Source: Enterobacter kobei
GTDB taxonomy: Bacteria; Pseudomonadota; Gammaproteobacteria; Enterobacterales; Enterobacteriaceae
Length of the DNA stretch: 64,000 nt
Assembly: GCF_018323985.1 (NCBI RefSeq)
Contig: NZ_AP024590.1
Coordinates: forward strand, 3,162,001-3,226,000
Direction: 5' to 3'
Of the stretch, positions 36,514-45,301 are shown in pieces. Numbering within the stretch: position 1 is the stretch's first letter; each line of letters opens with the position of its first letter. A model generated the notes under the pieces. It saw only the letters and a list, made by a program, of their open reading frames with translations, was not told the origin of the DNA and made no database searches. Position numbers and translations under genes: made by a program.

Positions 36514-36964
36514 TGTGATGGCGGGCCTCCTGCTCGCCGGTATCGCCGGTAGTCTTCAGGCCGCGCCCGTGATTGCCCGCACCCAGGTCGGGCTTTACGA
36601 TCTGGCGACCAGTGAGCGCGAAGTTTATAACCTGACCACCGCGCCCGCTGAGCGGGGCGCACGCCTGACCCTGACCCGGCCCGGGGATGACACCTTTGCG
36701 CTGCAAATGCAGCTTATCCCCTGTACCGCCCCCGGCGGCGAGCAGAGCGGCGAGTCCTTCTTACGTTTGCAGAATGCGCACGTCACCGGCACGGATGCCG
36801 CACTGTACCCGCTACTGGGGTTTATCAGCGATAACGATCTGCAAAGCATTAGCGTGCCGCTGGAAAACGACCGCCAGCTGATGTTCAACCAGGACAGCGC
36901 GGCAATGATGATCGCCGATGGCACGCTGCTGCAACCTGACGGGCAGCCCTGCCCGACACGTTAA
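36491..36964 (+). CDS. Predicted exported protein paired with the ToxR-like regulator
   Basis: This 157-residue protein starts inside the last 23 bases of the regulator gene. It has a signal peptide (MKCLLARNVMAGLLLAGIAG to about residue 24, cleavage after LQA) and a periplasmic domain with two cysteines (in LIPCTAP and QPCPTR), possibly a disulfide. I do not recognise the family. Overlap with a ToxR-like gene suggests a ToxS/CadC-partner type effector that works with the regulator's periplasmic domain; this is inference from context. It converges with lafW, overlapping its end by four bases. Confidence 0.72.
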   Translation: MKCLLARNVMAGLLLAGIAGSLQAAPVIARTQVGLYDLATSEREVYNLTTAPAERGARLTLTRPGDDTFALQMQLIPCTAPGGEQSGESFLRLQNAHVTGTDAALYPLLGFISDNDLQSISVPLENDRQLMFNQDSAAMMIADGTLLQPDGQPCPTR

Positions 36965-37938
36965 TCCAGCAGGCTGCGCACCGTCAGTTTTGACAGGTTC
37001 GCCTGACCGTTAATCGCCTGCGCCAGCACCTCATAATTGTGGCTGGCCTCATCCAGCGCTCCCGCCAGCCGCGCAGAGGCGTCCACCGCGCTCTGTGACC
37101 GGGCAAAACGCGACATATCATCAATGCGCTGACGCACTTTTTCCTGCTGGACCGCCAGTTGCTGACGCTGCCCGCTTATCTGGCTGAGCGTCTCCTGCAC
37201 CACGCTGTGCGTTTGCTGCCCGCTGACCAACGCTGCGGCGAGGGTATCCGCCTGCGCCGGGTGCGCGACGACCGGAATGGCGGTCTTCTGCCCGGCCCCT
37301 TCCCGCTGCACCGCCAGGCTGTTTTGCAACTGCACCCAGTGCGCTTCAGCAGTGGTAAAGCTCTCCTGCCCTTTCAGCGGCTGTACGCCGACGCGGCGTA
37401 AGGCGGTGCTGATTTTCGTTGCTGTTTGTCCGGCATCGCCGCCATCGTTGATGTTCAGCCCGGTCAGCAGGGTTTTACGCCCGCTCTGCACGCTGAACAG
37501 CAGTTTCTGCGGGCCGCCCGCGGCCAGCGCCTGGCTCAGCTGCGGCGCGTGAAAATGCACCTGCGGCTGGCCCTGTAACACCGGTTGCAGCTGTCTGTCC
37601 ACCGCGCCGCCGGTCAACGCCATACGGCCTTCGAGCAGCGACTGCACGGTGGCGGCCTGCGCCTGGCCGCTGCCATCCCGCCGCCCGGCGTGGCGATAAT
37701 CCACCAGCGCGCGCTCCAGTTGCCCCAGCCAGTGATCCGCCTGCTGAAGGGTGGTGAGCTGATCGTTAAGCTGTACGCTGTAGCGCTGCGGACGCGTGGC
37801 GATCAGCGGCGACGCCGGGTAGTCGCCGACGGGCGTTTTATCGCTGACGGGAACCGGGCGCTCGACGCCCGGCTGACGGACGGCAGAGGTCAGTCCGCCG
37901 CTACGGGTATGCGTTGAAGTCTGTAAACCAACCTGCAT
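36961..37938 (-). CDS. lafW: Lateral-flagellar hook-associated protein, LafW-like
   Basis: This 325-residue protein follows flgL in the same operon, where Flag-2 clusters carry lafW. The sequence is low in hydrophobic segments and ends in helices rich in Q, A and L (LAGALDEASHNYEVLAQAING...), like axial flagellar proteins. A segment around residues 155-195 (LLFSVQSGRKTLLTGLNIND, then ATKISTALRRVGV) resembles the flagellin hook IN motif found in flagellins and FliD. It probably joins the hook-filament junction, but the exact role of LafW is not established. A CCAGGA ribosome-binding site precedes the ATG. Confidence 0.65.
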   Translation of the reverse strand: MQVGLQTSTHTRSGGLTSAVRQPGVERPVPVSDKTPVGDYPASPLIATRPQRYSVQLNDQLTTLQQADHWLGQLERALVDYRHAGRRDGSGQAQAATVQSLLEGRMALTGGAVDRQLQPVLQGQPQVHFHAPQLSQALAAGGPQKLLFSVQSGRKTLLTGLNINDGGDAGQTATKISTALRRVGVQPLKGQESFTTAEAHWVQLQNSLAVQREGAGQKTAIPVVAHPAQADTLAAALVSGQQTHSVVQETLSQISGQRQQLAVQQEKVRQRIDDMSRFARSQSAVDASARLAGALDEASHNYEVLAQAINGQANLSKLTVRSLLD

Positions 37939-37962
37939 GATGATCCTGGGGCGTGAAGTTAA

Positions 37963-38886
37963 TTAGATAACGCTAAAGAGATTCAGCTCACTCACTTTCG
38001 AGTACGTTTTCATGGTGGCTTCCATCGCCATTTCCAGTCCGGCAAAGGTGATGCTCGCCGGGCCATAATCCAGATCGCCAAGCTGACCGATCAGATCGGC
38101 ATTGGAATTGGCAATGCCGGTCTGCGCGTCGCTGAGCATACTCATGGTATTTTGCCGCTCGCCGAGGCTGGCGATGGCAGTGTTAAGCGAGTCGGCGCTT
38201 TCATCAATCACGTTGATGGCATGGGAAATCTCATCCTGCATCGCCACCGGATCGACGGTCGGATCCTGCATCGCGCGGGCGAGGTCATCGAGGGTATTAA
38301 ACAGGTCCAGCCCCTGACCAAATATCTCCCCCACCGACACGTTGGTATCCATCACCACACCGTTAGAAACCGTGGCGGTACGGTGATTCATATTGCCGTG
38401 ATAGACATATTCGTCCCCCTCCCCGTCGCCATCGGTGTCGTCATAGCTGATGGGGGGCGTATCGTTGACCGTACCGCCAAAGATGTAGTGACCGTCTTCA
38501 TCCTGATAGTTGAGCGCCGCCACCATCGATTCGGTCAACGACTGGATCTCCTGGCCATACCCCGCCAGTGATTCGGCGGTATTGGTGCCGTTCGCCGCTT
38601 CCAGCAAATCATCGCGGATCGCCAGCAGGCTGTTGTTGACGCCGTCGAGCACGCTCTCCTGCTGGCTCATGCCGGATGAGACGCTGTTGATATTGCTCTG
38701 GTACTGTTCGATGGCGGCCTGCTGGCGATCGAGCTGGGTGATCCTTGCTGCGGCAATGGGGTCATCTGACGGCAATATAATGCGTTGCCCGGTCGCCATC
38801 TGCGTGACCACATGCTCCAGCTGCGCCGACAGGTTGGTGAAGCGGGTGGTCATGGTGCTGTAGGATTGTTGAGTGCTTACGCGCAT
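37963..38886 (-). CDS. flgL: Flagellar hook-filament junction protein FlgL (lateral type)
   Basis: FlgL (LfgL) is the second junction protein between hook and filament. The 307-residue product has flagellin-like D0 helices at both ends: MRVSTQQSYSTMTTRFTNLS and TGQRIILPSDDPIAAARI at the N terminus, and ASITFAGLEMAMEATMKTYS near the C terminus. An acidic insert (DDTDGDGEGDEY) sits in the middle, probably surface exposed. It lies 20 bases after flgK. Confidence 0.93.
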   Translation of the reverse strand: MRVSTQQSYSTMTTRFTNLSAQLEHVVTQMATGQRIILPSDDPIAAARITQLDRQQAAIEQYQSNINSVSSGMSQQESVLDGVNNSLLAIRDDLLEAANGTNTAESLAGYGQEIQSLTESMVAALNYQDEDGHYIFGGTVNDTPPISYDDTDGDGEGDEYVYHGNMNHRTATVSNGVVMDTNVSVGEIFGQGLDLFNTLDDLARAMQDPTVDPVAMQDEISHAINVIDESADSLNTAIASLGERQNTMSMLSDAQTGIANSNADLIGQLGDLDYGPASITFAGLEMAMEATMKTYSKVSELNLFSVI

Positions 38887-38906
38887 AGTCTGTCGTTTCC
38901 GGTTGC

Positions 38907-40280
38907 TCAGAACATCTCAAGTACGGAGTCAAAAATTTCCGCACCGGTAGAAATCACTTTCAGGTTGGCCTGATAAATCTGGGTATAGGTGATGAGATTC
39001 ACAGCTTCTTCATCCATGCTGACGCCGCTGACGCTCATCTGCTGGTTTTGCGCTTCGTTGTAGACGTTGCTGGCAGACTGCGCTTCTGTCTGGTTCTGGC
39101 GGCTGTAGATACCGATATTGCTGATCAGCGTCGAACAGGCGTTGCCAACGGTGACGCTGCCGAGGCCTTCGATTTCCATCGGCTCGGTAGAAATGTTAAT
39201 CAGCGCCTGTAAGTTGTCGCTGTTGCCGGTTTCGTCCGGTGAGCCGGAGAACGCCAGCTCGTCTTCGCTGATGTCCGGGTTAACCAGCAGCGGGCCGTCC
39301 GGGCTGGCAGGATCGTAAATAAACAGCGGCGCGCCGGGGTTGCCGTTGAGATCGTAGCCCGCCGCCAGTTGGCTGTTGACCGCATTCGTAAACTGTTCGG
39401 CGATACTGTTGATGGTGGCGGTCATCGGATCCAGCACGTCGCTCTGGTAGGAAAAAAGCGCCCCCAGCGAGCCACCGGTATCCTCCGTCATGCTGTAGGT
39501 CGTCCCGGCGAAGGTCAGTTCCATGCACGGTGTGCCGTCTGCATTACTGCTCATCGCAATGGTCGAGCAGTCCTGGCCGCTGACCAGCGGCTGGCCGTTC
39601 GGCAGAGAGATGTTGTAATTACCGCGATCGTCTATCTGCACCTGCACATCCACCAGGCCGCTTAACTGCTGCACCATCTGGTCACGGGCGTCATACAGCG
39701 CGGACGCGTTATCGCCGTTGGCTTCCGCCTCGGCGATCTGCTGGTTATAGCCCGCGATGCCGGTGGTCAGGCTGTTGATCTGCGCAATGGTCGCCTGCTC
39801 CTGGCTTAGCAGTTCATTGCTCTGGGACTGGATGTAGTCGCAGGTGTTGTTAAAGCGCAGCGCCAGCGCGTTCGCTTCGCTGATCACCTGCTGACGCAGG
39901 GCGGAGTCGTCCGGGTTGGCGGACGCCTCATTCAGCGCGGCAAAAAAGTTATCGAAGCCGCCGCTGAGGCTGCTGTTCGGATCGCTTAACACGGTTTCCA
40001 GCTGCGTCAGGTACTGCTGCTGGGTGCTGTAAAAGCCGTTGTCGCTGGCGGCATACCACACCTGATTGACCAGATACTGATTCGATACGCGGCAGATGCT
40101 GTCCACCTGCACGCCATTGCCCGCACTGTTCACCGCACCACCGCTTGCGCCGATGGTGCTGGTCATCGCCACCTGCCGGGTGTAGCCCGGCGTCATGGCG
40201 TTGGCCGTGTTCTGCGCCGTGACGTTGAGCTGCACCTGGGCGGCAGATGCCCCGCTGTAGCCAATATTAATCATGTCCAT
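38907..40280 (-). CDS. flgK: Flagellar hook-associated protein FlgK (lateral type)
   Basis: FlgK (LfgK) is the first hook-filament junction protein. The N-terminal rod-type motif LNVTAQNTANAMTPGYTRQ and the C-terminal helix motif SGVSMDEEAVNLITYTQIYQANLKVIST are those of the family. At 457 residues it is shorter than the E. coli 547-residue FlgK, mostly in the middle variable domains, as is usual for lateral versions. A gap of about 80 bases with no visible feature separates it from flgJ. Confidence 0.94.
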   Translation of the reverse strand: MDMINIGYSGASAAQVQLNVTAQNTANAMTPGYTRQVAMTSTIGASGGAVNSAGNGVQVDSICRVSNQYLVNQVWYAASDNGFYSTQQQYLTQLETVLSDPNSSLSGGFDNFFAALNEASANPDDSALRQQVISEANALALRFNNTCDYIQSQSNELLSQEQATIAQINSLTTGIAGYNQQIAEAEANGDNASALYDARDQMVQQLSGLVDVQVQIDDRGNYNISLPNGQPLVSGQDCSTIAMSSNADGTPCMELTFAGTTYSMTEDTGGSLGALFSYQSDVLDPMTATINSIAEQFTNAVNSQLAAGYDLNGNPGAPLFIYDPASPDGPLLVNPDISEDELAFSGSPDETGNSDNLQALINISTEPMEIEGLGSVTVGNACSTLISNIGIYSRQNQTEAQSASNVYNEAQNQQMSVSGVSMDEEAVNLITYTQIYQANLKVISTGAEIFDSVLEMF

Positions 40281-40363
40281 CTGGTACTCCTTGTCGGGTA
40301 TGGCCCGGCTAAAAAATTCGCGTTAGCAAACTAAAGCGACCGGACCGCGCCGGTTCTTAAACG

Positions 40364-40672
40364 TTAATCGTGATGCGGTGCCGACAGCTGCTTGACCAGC
40401 ATCTCCGCGATGCCGATCCCCTGGTGTTTAGCCAGTTCATCGCACAGCGCGTCGTCGTAAAATCCCTGCATCATGCGCACGGAATCGCTGTTAAACGGGT
40501 TGTCTTTGGAATCGAACAGCTCGTTCACCTTGCGCATCTCTTTCATCAGGCTGCGCATGAAAATCGCTTCAAACTGGGCAGACGCTTCTTTTATGTCATG
40601 GTCACGCACCGCCGCGGCATCGGGGCGATCCGGGGTACGCAAGGCCTGGGTTAACACGGCGAGTTTTTCCAT
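40364..40672 (-). CDS. flgJ: Rod cap protein FlgJ, rod-binding domain only
   Basis: This 102-residue protein matches only the N-terminal rod-binding domain of FlgJ (QFEAIFMRSLMKEMRK, NPFNSDSVRMMQGFYDD and LAKHQGIGIAEMLVKQL). E. coli FlgJ (313 residues) has an added C-terminal peptidoglycan hydrolase, which is missing here. No other lytic enzyme is seen in the locus, so rod penetration of the cell wall must use a hydrolase from elsewhere. The ATG overlaps the flgI stop by one base. Confidence 0.9.
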   Translation of the reverse strand: MEKLAVLTQALRTPDRPDAAAVRDHDIKEASAQFEAIFMRSLMKEMRKVNELFDSKDNPFNSDSVRMMQGFYDDALCDELAKHQGIGIAEMLVKQLSAPHHD

Positions 40673-41796
40673 CAGATCACCTCCAGATCGGCATCCAGCG
40701 CGCCCGCTTCATGCAGCGCCTGCAAAATCGACATCACATCGTCCGGCGATGCGCCAAGACCGTTCAGCACGCTGACCAGCGTTTTCAGGCTGGTGGATTC
40801 CGGCAAGGCAATCATCTGCGGACGCGCATGATCGACGTTGACGTTGCTGTCCGGCGACGCCACGGTGCGGCCGCGCGCCATGGCGTTCGGCTGGCTGACG
40901 CGGGTGGTTTCCGAGATCGACACCGTGAGATTACCGTGGGACACCGCCGCGGCATGTAGCGCCACGCCGTCTCCCATCACCACCGTACCGGTACGGGCGT
41001 TAAACACCACTCTGGCGCGTACCCGCTCCGCCTGTACCTGCACATCCTCCAGCTGCGACATAAAGGCGACGCGCGCGCCCGCGTCCGTAGGGGCAATGAC
41101 TTCCACGTTGGTGGAGCTTTTCGCCGTGGCCAGACCGCCACCAAAAGCGAGGTTGATTGCCGCCGCAATGTTATTGGCATCTTTAAAGCTCGGTCGCTTG
41201 AGGTTGAGCATCACCGCATTGCTCATGCCGAAGTCGCTGGGAATTTCCCGCTCCACCGACGCACCGTTAGGGATGCGTCCGCTGGTGGGGGTGTTGACCG
41301 TGACGCTGGAGCCGCTGGCCCCGCTGGCGTTCATGCCGCCGACCACCACGTTCCCCTGCGCCAGCGCATAAACTTCGCCGTCCGCGCCGTGCAGTTGCGT
41401 CAGCAGCAGCGTGCCGCCGCGCAGGCTTTTCGCATCGCCAATGGAGGAGACCGTGACATCAATATTCTGCCCGCGCGCATACATCGGCGGCAGCGTGGCG
41501 CTGACCGCGACGGCGGCGACGTTTTTCACCTTTGGATCGATTTTCGACGGCAGTTGCACGCCAAACTGGCGCAGCATATTGGTGATGGTCTGGTTGGTGA
41601 ACTTCACCTGGTTTTTATCGCCGGTGCCGTCAAGCCCGACCACCAGGCTGTAGCCGATTAACTGATTGCCGCGCACGCCCTGAATATCCACCAGCGACTC
41701 CAGCGACTGGGCATGGACGGTAAACAGCGTCAGCATTAAGGTGATCAGCAGCAGCCAGCGCCCCTGCGGGCGGGCGCATCCTGTAAAGCAATTCAT
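40672..41796 (-). CDS. flgI: Flagellar P-ring protein FlgI (lateral type)
   Basis: FlgI (LfgI) forms the periplasmic P ring around the rod. The 374-residue product begins with a signal peptide (about 29 residues, hydrophobic LLLITLMLTLFTVHAQ, likely cleaved after AQS or HAQ). Family motifs GVRGNQLIGYSLVVGLDGTGD, NVAAVAVSATLP, RARVVFNARTGTVVMG and a C-terminal LVSVLNGLGASPDDVMSILQALHEAGAL follow. It sits between flgH and flgJ, 13 bases after flgH. Confidence 0.96.
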   Translation of the reverse strand: MNCFTGCARPQGRWLLLITLMLTLFTVHAQSLESLVDIQGVRGNQLIGYSLVVGLDGTGDKNQVKFTNQTITNMLRQFGVQLPSKIDPKVKNVAAVAVSATLPPMYARGQNIDVTVSSIGDAKSLRGGTLLLTQLHGADGEVYALAQGNVVVGGMNASGASGSSVTVNTPTSGRIPNGASVEREIPSDFGMSNAVMLNLKRPSFKDANNIAAAINLAFGGGLATAKSSTNVEVIAPTDAGARVAFMSQLEDVQVQAERVRARVVFNARTGTVVMGDGVALHAAAVSHGNLTVSISETTRVSQPNAMARGRTVASPDSNVNVDHARPQMIALPESTSLKTLVSVLNGLGASPDDVMSILQALHEAGALDADLEVI

Positions 41797-41809
41797 AAAT
41801 AACTCCGGG

Positions 41810-42481
41810 TTACAGCGGGAACAGAGGATGGTTGAACAGCCGCGTCAGCCAGCCGGCGGCATTGGCGTCGCTGAGCGCCCCGCGTCCGGCGTAGGAAATA
41901 CGCGCATTGCCGATCCGCTGCGAAGAAACGGTGTTGTCGTTCTGCACGTCGTCAGCACGCACAAGTCCGCTCAGACGGATATATTCATCCCCCTGATTGA
42001 GGGTCAGCCACTTCTCGCCGCGGATCTCCATCACGCCATTTGGCAAAACCTGATGAACCGACACGGTGATCGAACCGTGAAGACTGTTTTGCTGCTGTGA
42101 GCTGGCTCCGCCATCAAAGCTGCGGTCAGCGTCAGCGGAGCTTTCCAGTTTGTCTTTGGTTTTGCCAAAAATCGTGGGGGCCGCGATATCCAGACTGCTG
42201 CTCTTGTCGAAATTGGTTTTCGCCTGTTTGCTGGACTGGGTAGACTCATCGAGGATCACCGTCAGAATATCGCCCACGCGATAGGCACGGCGATCCGCGG
42301 TAAGCGACCAGTTATAGCCCGCCTGAAACACGCCGCCCGCGCGCCCTTCCGGCGTCGGCGCGGCGGCCGCAGTGGGCGGTGCAAAAGCCGCATCGTCTTT
42401 ATTGACCAGCATCGCCTGCGACTCGCAACCGCTTAACAGCGGCAATGCCATAAGTAACCACAAATATTTATTCACTTTCAT
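41810..42481 (-). CDS. flgH: Flagellar L-ring lipoprotein FlgH (lateral type)
   Basis: FlgH (LfgH) builds the outer-membrane L ring. The 223-residue product starts with a lipoprotein signal and lipobox LLSGC, with the lipidated cysteine at about position 19. Family motifs include YRVGDILTVILDESTQSSK and VLPNGVMEIRGEKWLTLNQGDEYIRLSG and RIGNARISYAGRGAL. It follows flgG by about 40 bases. Confidence 0.96.
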   Translation of the reverse strand: MKVNKYLWLLMALPLLSGCESQAMLVNKDDAAFAPPTAAAAPTPEGRAGGVFQAGYNWSLTADRRAYRVGDILTVILDESTQSSKQAKTNFDKSSSLDIAAPTIFGKTKDKLESSADADRSFDGGASSQQQNSLHGSITVSVHQVLPNGVMEIRGEKWLTLNQGDEYIRLSGLVRADDVQNDNTVSSQRIGNARISYAGRGALSDANAAGWLTRLFNHPLFPL

Positions 42482-42523
42482 TCCTGTGATGGCACACGGG
42501 CCGCGCGCAGGCGGCCCTTAGCC

Positions 42524-43309
42524 CTACATGTTCTGATTGATGTACTGCAACATCTCGTCGGCGGCGGAGACCATTTTGGCGTTCATCTCATAGGCGCGCT
42601 GGACGGTGATCATCGCCACCATTTCGTTAACGATGTCGACGTTGGAGCCTTCCAGCGCCCCGGCCTTTAGCGTGCCCAGTGCGTCCTCGCCCGGCGTGCC
42701 CTCCGTCGGCTGGCCGCTGGCGGCGGTTTCCAGATAGAGGTTGTCCCCTTCCGCCATCAGCCCCGCCGGATTGGTGAAGTTCACCAGCGTGATCTGCCCA
42801 AGCTCGGTGGCTTCGGCTTCGCCGGGCATCATCGCCATCACCGTGCCGTCTTCGGCGATGGTGATGTCAGTGGCGTTGGCGGGCACGTCGATTTCCGGCT
42901 GGATCGGCAACCCCTGGGCATTGGTCAGCACGCCATCGGCGTTAACCTGCAAATTGCCGTCGCGGCTGTAGGCAATGTCACCGTTGGCTTTCTGTACCTG
43001 AAAAAATCCCTGCCCCATGATGGCGACGTCAAGCGGGTTTTCCGTGGTCTGAATATTGCCTTCGGTAAAGGTTTTCTGTGTGCCGACCACGCGCACGCCG
43101 CTGCCGTACTGAATGCCGGTCGGCGCGACGTTGTTCTGATCGAGCATCGCCCCTGGCGCACGTTGATTCTGATAAAACAGATCCTGAAACATCACCCGGT
43201 CACGCTTGAACCCGTTGGTGTTCACGTTGGCGATGTTGTTGGCGATAGCGCTCATTTCGGCGTCTTCCGCCGACAGACCGGTTTTACTGATCCATAAAGC
43301 TGCGTTCAT
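42524..43309 (-). CDS. flgG: Flagellar distal rod protein FlgG (lateral type)
   Basis: FlgG (LfgG) forms the distal rod. The 261-residue protein (260 in E. coli) has the N-terminal rod motif MSAIANNIANVNTNGFKRDR, the central GSGVRVVGTQKTFTEGNIQ segment and the C-terminal LEGSNVDIVNEMVAMITVQRAYEMNAK motif. It is 24 bases downstream of flgF. Confidence 0.95.
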   Translation of the reverse strand: MNAALWISKTGLSAEDAEMSAIANNIANVNTNGFKRDRVMFQDLFYQNQRAPGAMLDQNNVAPTGIQYGSGVRVVGTQKTFTEGNIQTTENPLDVAIMGQGFFQVQKANGDIAYSRDGNLQVNADGVLTNAQGLPIQPEIDVPANATDITIAEDGTVMAMMPGEAEATELGQITLVNFTNPAGLMAEGDNLYLETAASGQPTEGTPGEDALGTLKAGALEGSNVDIVNEMVAMITVQRAYEMNAKMVSAADEMLQYINQNM

Positions 43310-43333
43310 TTTTTATCCTGATTACGCGGCCCC

Positions 43334-44071
43334 TCAGGAGCCACGGAGTAAACGGTTACCGGATTCGCTCAGTTCTTCCGCCGCCTTCATCATTTTGATT
43401 TGCGCTTCGAACTGACGGTTTAAAGAAATGGAGGCCAGCATTTCCGAGACGGCCGACACGTTGCTGCCCTCCAGGAAACCGCCGCTGACCTTGATATTTT
43501 CATCAGGCTGCGCGGGCTGGCCGTCGCGGGTGATCATCATGCCGCGCTCATTTTTGCTGAGGTTGTTTTGCGCAATGGTCACCAGCTTCAGCCGATCGAT
43601 ATCCATGGTGGCGGTGACGTCGCCGTCATCCGGCGTAATAGACAGCGTGCCGTCGCTGCCAAAGGAGGCGATAGCGTTCGGCGGCAGCACGATCGGGCCG
43701 CCGTCGCCGAGCACCGGATGCCCGTCGATGGTCAGTTCCCCCTGGTCGTTCTGCTGGATATTGCCGTTGCGGGTGTAGACCTCCTGACCGTCGTCATCCA
43801 GCACGGCGATATAGCCGTCCCCCTGAATGGCCACGTCCAGCGGTCGCCCGGTTTCCTGGGCGGCGGCGGTGGCGCTGTTCACCCCGCCGGGCATCTCCTG
43901 ACTCAGCACGCGTGTGGCAAAGCCGCTACCGGTGACCGGCAGGCTTTGCGACAGCTCCAGATCGGCGCGAAAGCCACTGGTACTGGCGTTCGCCAGGTTA
44001 TTGGCGCTGATCTGCTGTCCCTGCAACGCATGGGTTGCTCCGCTCATGGCGGTAAAAAGTAAACGGTCCAT
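43334..44071 (-). CDS. flgF: Flagellar proximal rod protein FlgF (lateral type)
   Basis: FlgF (LfgF) is a proximal rod subunit. The 245-residue protein has the motif QQISANNLANASTSGFRADL at the N terminus and LEGSNVSAVSEMLASISLNRQFEAQ at the C terminus. It lies three bases from the end of flgE, indicating tight coupling. Confidence 0.94.
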   Translation of the reverse strand: MDRLLFTAMSGATHALQGQQISANNLANASTSGFRADLELSQSLPVTGSGFATRVLSQEMPGGVNSATAAAQETGRPLDVAIQGDGYIAVLDDDGQEVYTRNGNIQQNDQGELTIDGHPVLGDGGPIVLPPNAIASFGSDGTLSITPDDGDVTATMDIDRLKLVTIAQNNLSKNERGMMITRDGQPAQPDENIKVSGGFLEGSNVSAVSEMLASISLNRQFEAQIKMMKAAEELSESGNRLLRGS

Positions 44072-44074
44072 GTC

Positions 44075-45268
44075 TTACATCGCCTGGAACAGCGCCTGAT
44101 CCAGCTGGGTGCTGGTGGAGATCACTTTGGTGTTGGCCTGATAATTACGCTGCGCCGACATCAGCGCCACCAGCTCGCCGGTAATATCGACATTAGAGCC
44201 TTCCAGCATACCGGTGCTCAGCGTGCCGCACGCGCCGGATCCGGGCACGCCCAGCAGCGGGGTGCCGGATTCGCCGGTCTGTACCCAGGAGGTGCCGCTC
44301 ACCGCTTCCAGGCCGTCTTCGTTCGGGAAGGTCGCCAGCACCACCTGCCCCTGCAACATGCGTTCGCCGTTGCTGTAGGTGGCGTAAACTTTGCCGTCGC
44401 TGTCCACCTGCACGCCGTTCTGCTCCGCTGAAGCGTAACCGTTGGCACTGTTGGTGCTGACCGCAAATTCTGAGCCGAACTGGGTGCAGGTACCGTAATC
44501 CATGGTCAGCGTCAGCGGATCGGCCCCCGGCACGTCAAAGTTCAGGGCTACCGGCGTGGTCGGGCTGGTCAGCTTACCGGCGCTGTCGAAGGCCAGCTCG
44601 GTCGTCGTGCTTTGTGTTTCGCCATCAAAGCTGTAGTGCACCTGCCAGGTGTTATCCGCCGTTTTGGTGAAGTACTGGCTGACGGTGTGCTCGTTGCCCA
44701 GCGAGTCATAAACGGTGGTGGTGTAGGTGTCGTTATATGAGGTGGCATTGGTGGCATCAAAGGGCACGGCGGCGGTATCAATGGCCTCGTCGCTGGCGTC
44801 GAAGTTAGCGCCGAAGCTCACGCTGTCGGTGGCTTTCGCCGGAATATTGCCGGTCTGGATCTGTAAATCGGTCACCGTACCGGTTTGCAGCGTGCCGCTG
44901 TCATCCACCGGATAGCCCTGCAAATAGTCGCCGGAGGTGTTAACGATATAGCCGTCTTTATCGGTGGTGAAGGATCCGGCGCGGGTGTAACAGACGTTGC
45001 CCGCGCTGTCGCAGGTGACGAAGAAGCCGTCGTTGTTGATCGCCAGATCCAGCGCGTTGCCGGTGGACACCATCGAGCCGCCACGGGAAATGCTCTGCGC
45101 CGTGCCGCTGACGCTGACACCCATCGCCTGGCTGCCGGCATACATCGCCGAAAACTCGGTGGTCATGGATTTGTAGCCCACCGTCCCGGCGTTAGCGATA
45201 TTGTTACTGATGCCGTCCAGCTGTTCGTTAACCGCGTTCAGCCCGGTCGCTGCAATTTCGTAACTCAT
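44075..45268 (-). CDS. flgE: Flagellar hook protein FlgE (lateral type)
   Basis: FlgE (LfgE) is the hook subunit. The 397-residue protein has the start SYEIAATGLNAVNEQLDGIS, the NNIANAGTVGYKS rod/hook motif, and the C-terminal LEGSNVDITGELVALMSAQRNYQANTKVIST motif. The size is close to the 402 of E. coli; the middle is rich in T, S and D as expected for an exposed domain. It is preceded by flgD with a 33-base gap. Confidence 0.95.
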   Translation of the reverse strand: MSYEIAATGLNAVNEQLDGISNNIANAGTVGYKSMTTEFSAMYAGSQAMGVSVSGTAQSISRGGSMVSTGNALDLAINNDGFFVTCDSAGNVCYTRAGSFTTDKDGYIVNTSGDYLQGYPVDDSGTLQTGTVTDLQIQTGNIPAKATDSVSFGANFDASDEAIDTAAVPFDATNATSYNDTYTTTVYDSLGNEHTVSQYFTKTADNTWQVHYSFDGETQSTTTELAFDSAGKLTSPTTPVALNFDVPGADPLTLTMDYGTCTQFGSEFAVSTNSANGYASAEQNGVQVDSDGKVYATYSNGERMLQGQVVLATFPNEDGLEAVSGTSWVQTGESGTPLLGVPGSGACGTLSTGMLEGSNVDITGELVALMSAQRNYQANTKVISTSTQLDQALFQAM

Positions 45269-45301
45269 AAAATAGTCCTGTGATCCTTGTAGTCGTTAAA
45301 T

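Noticed and set aside
36491..36964. Possibility that the exported 157-residue protein is only a shadow frame
   Set aside because: Its signal peptide, length and end at the lafW stop, with no competing frame after 36513, make it a real gene despite the 23-base overlap.
40281..40363. Possible promoter or small RNA between flgK and flgJ
   Set aside because: The 83-bp gap has no sigma-54 or sigma-28 signature and no terminator that I can see.
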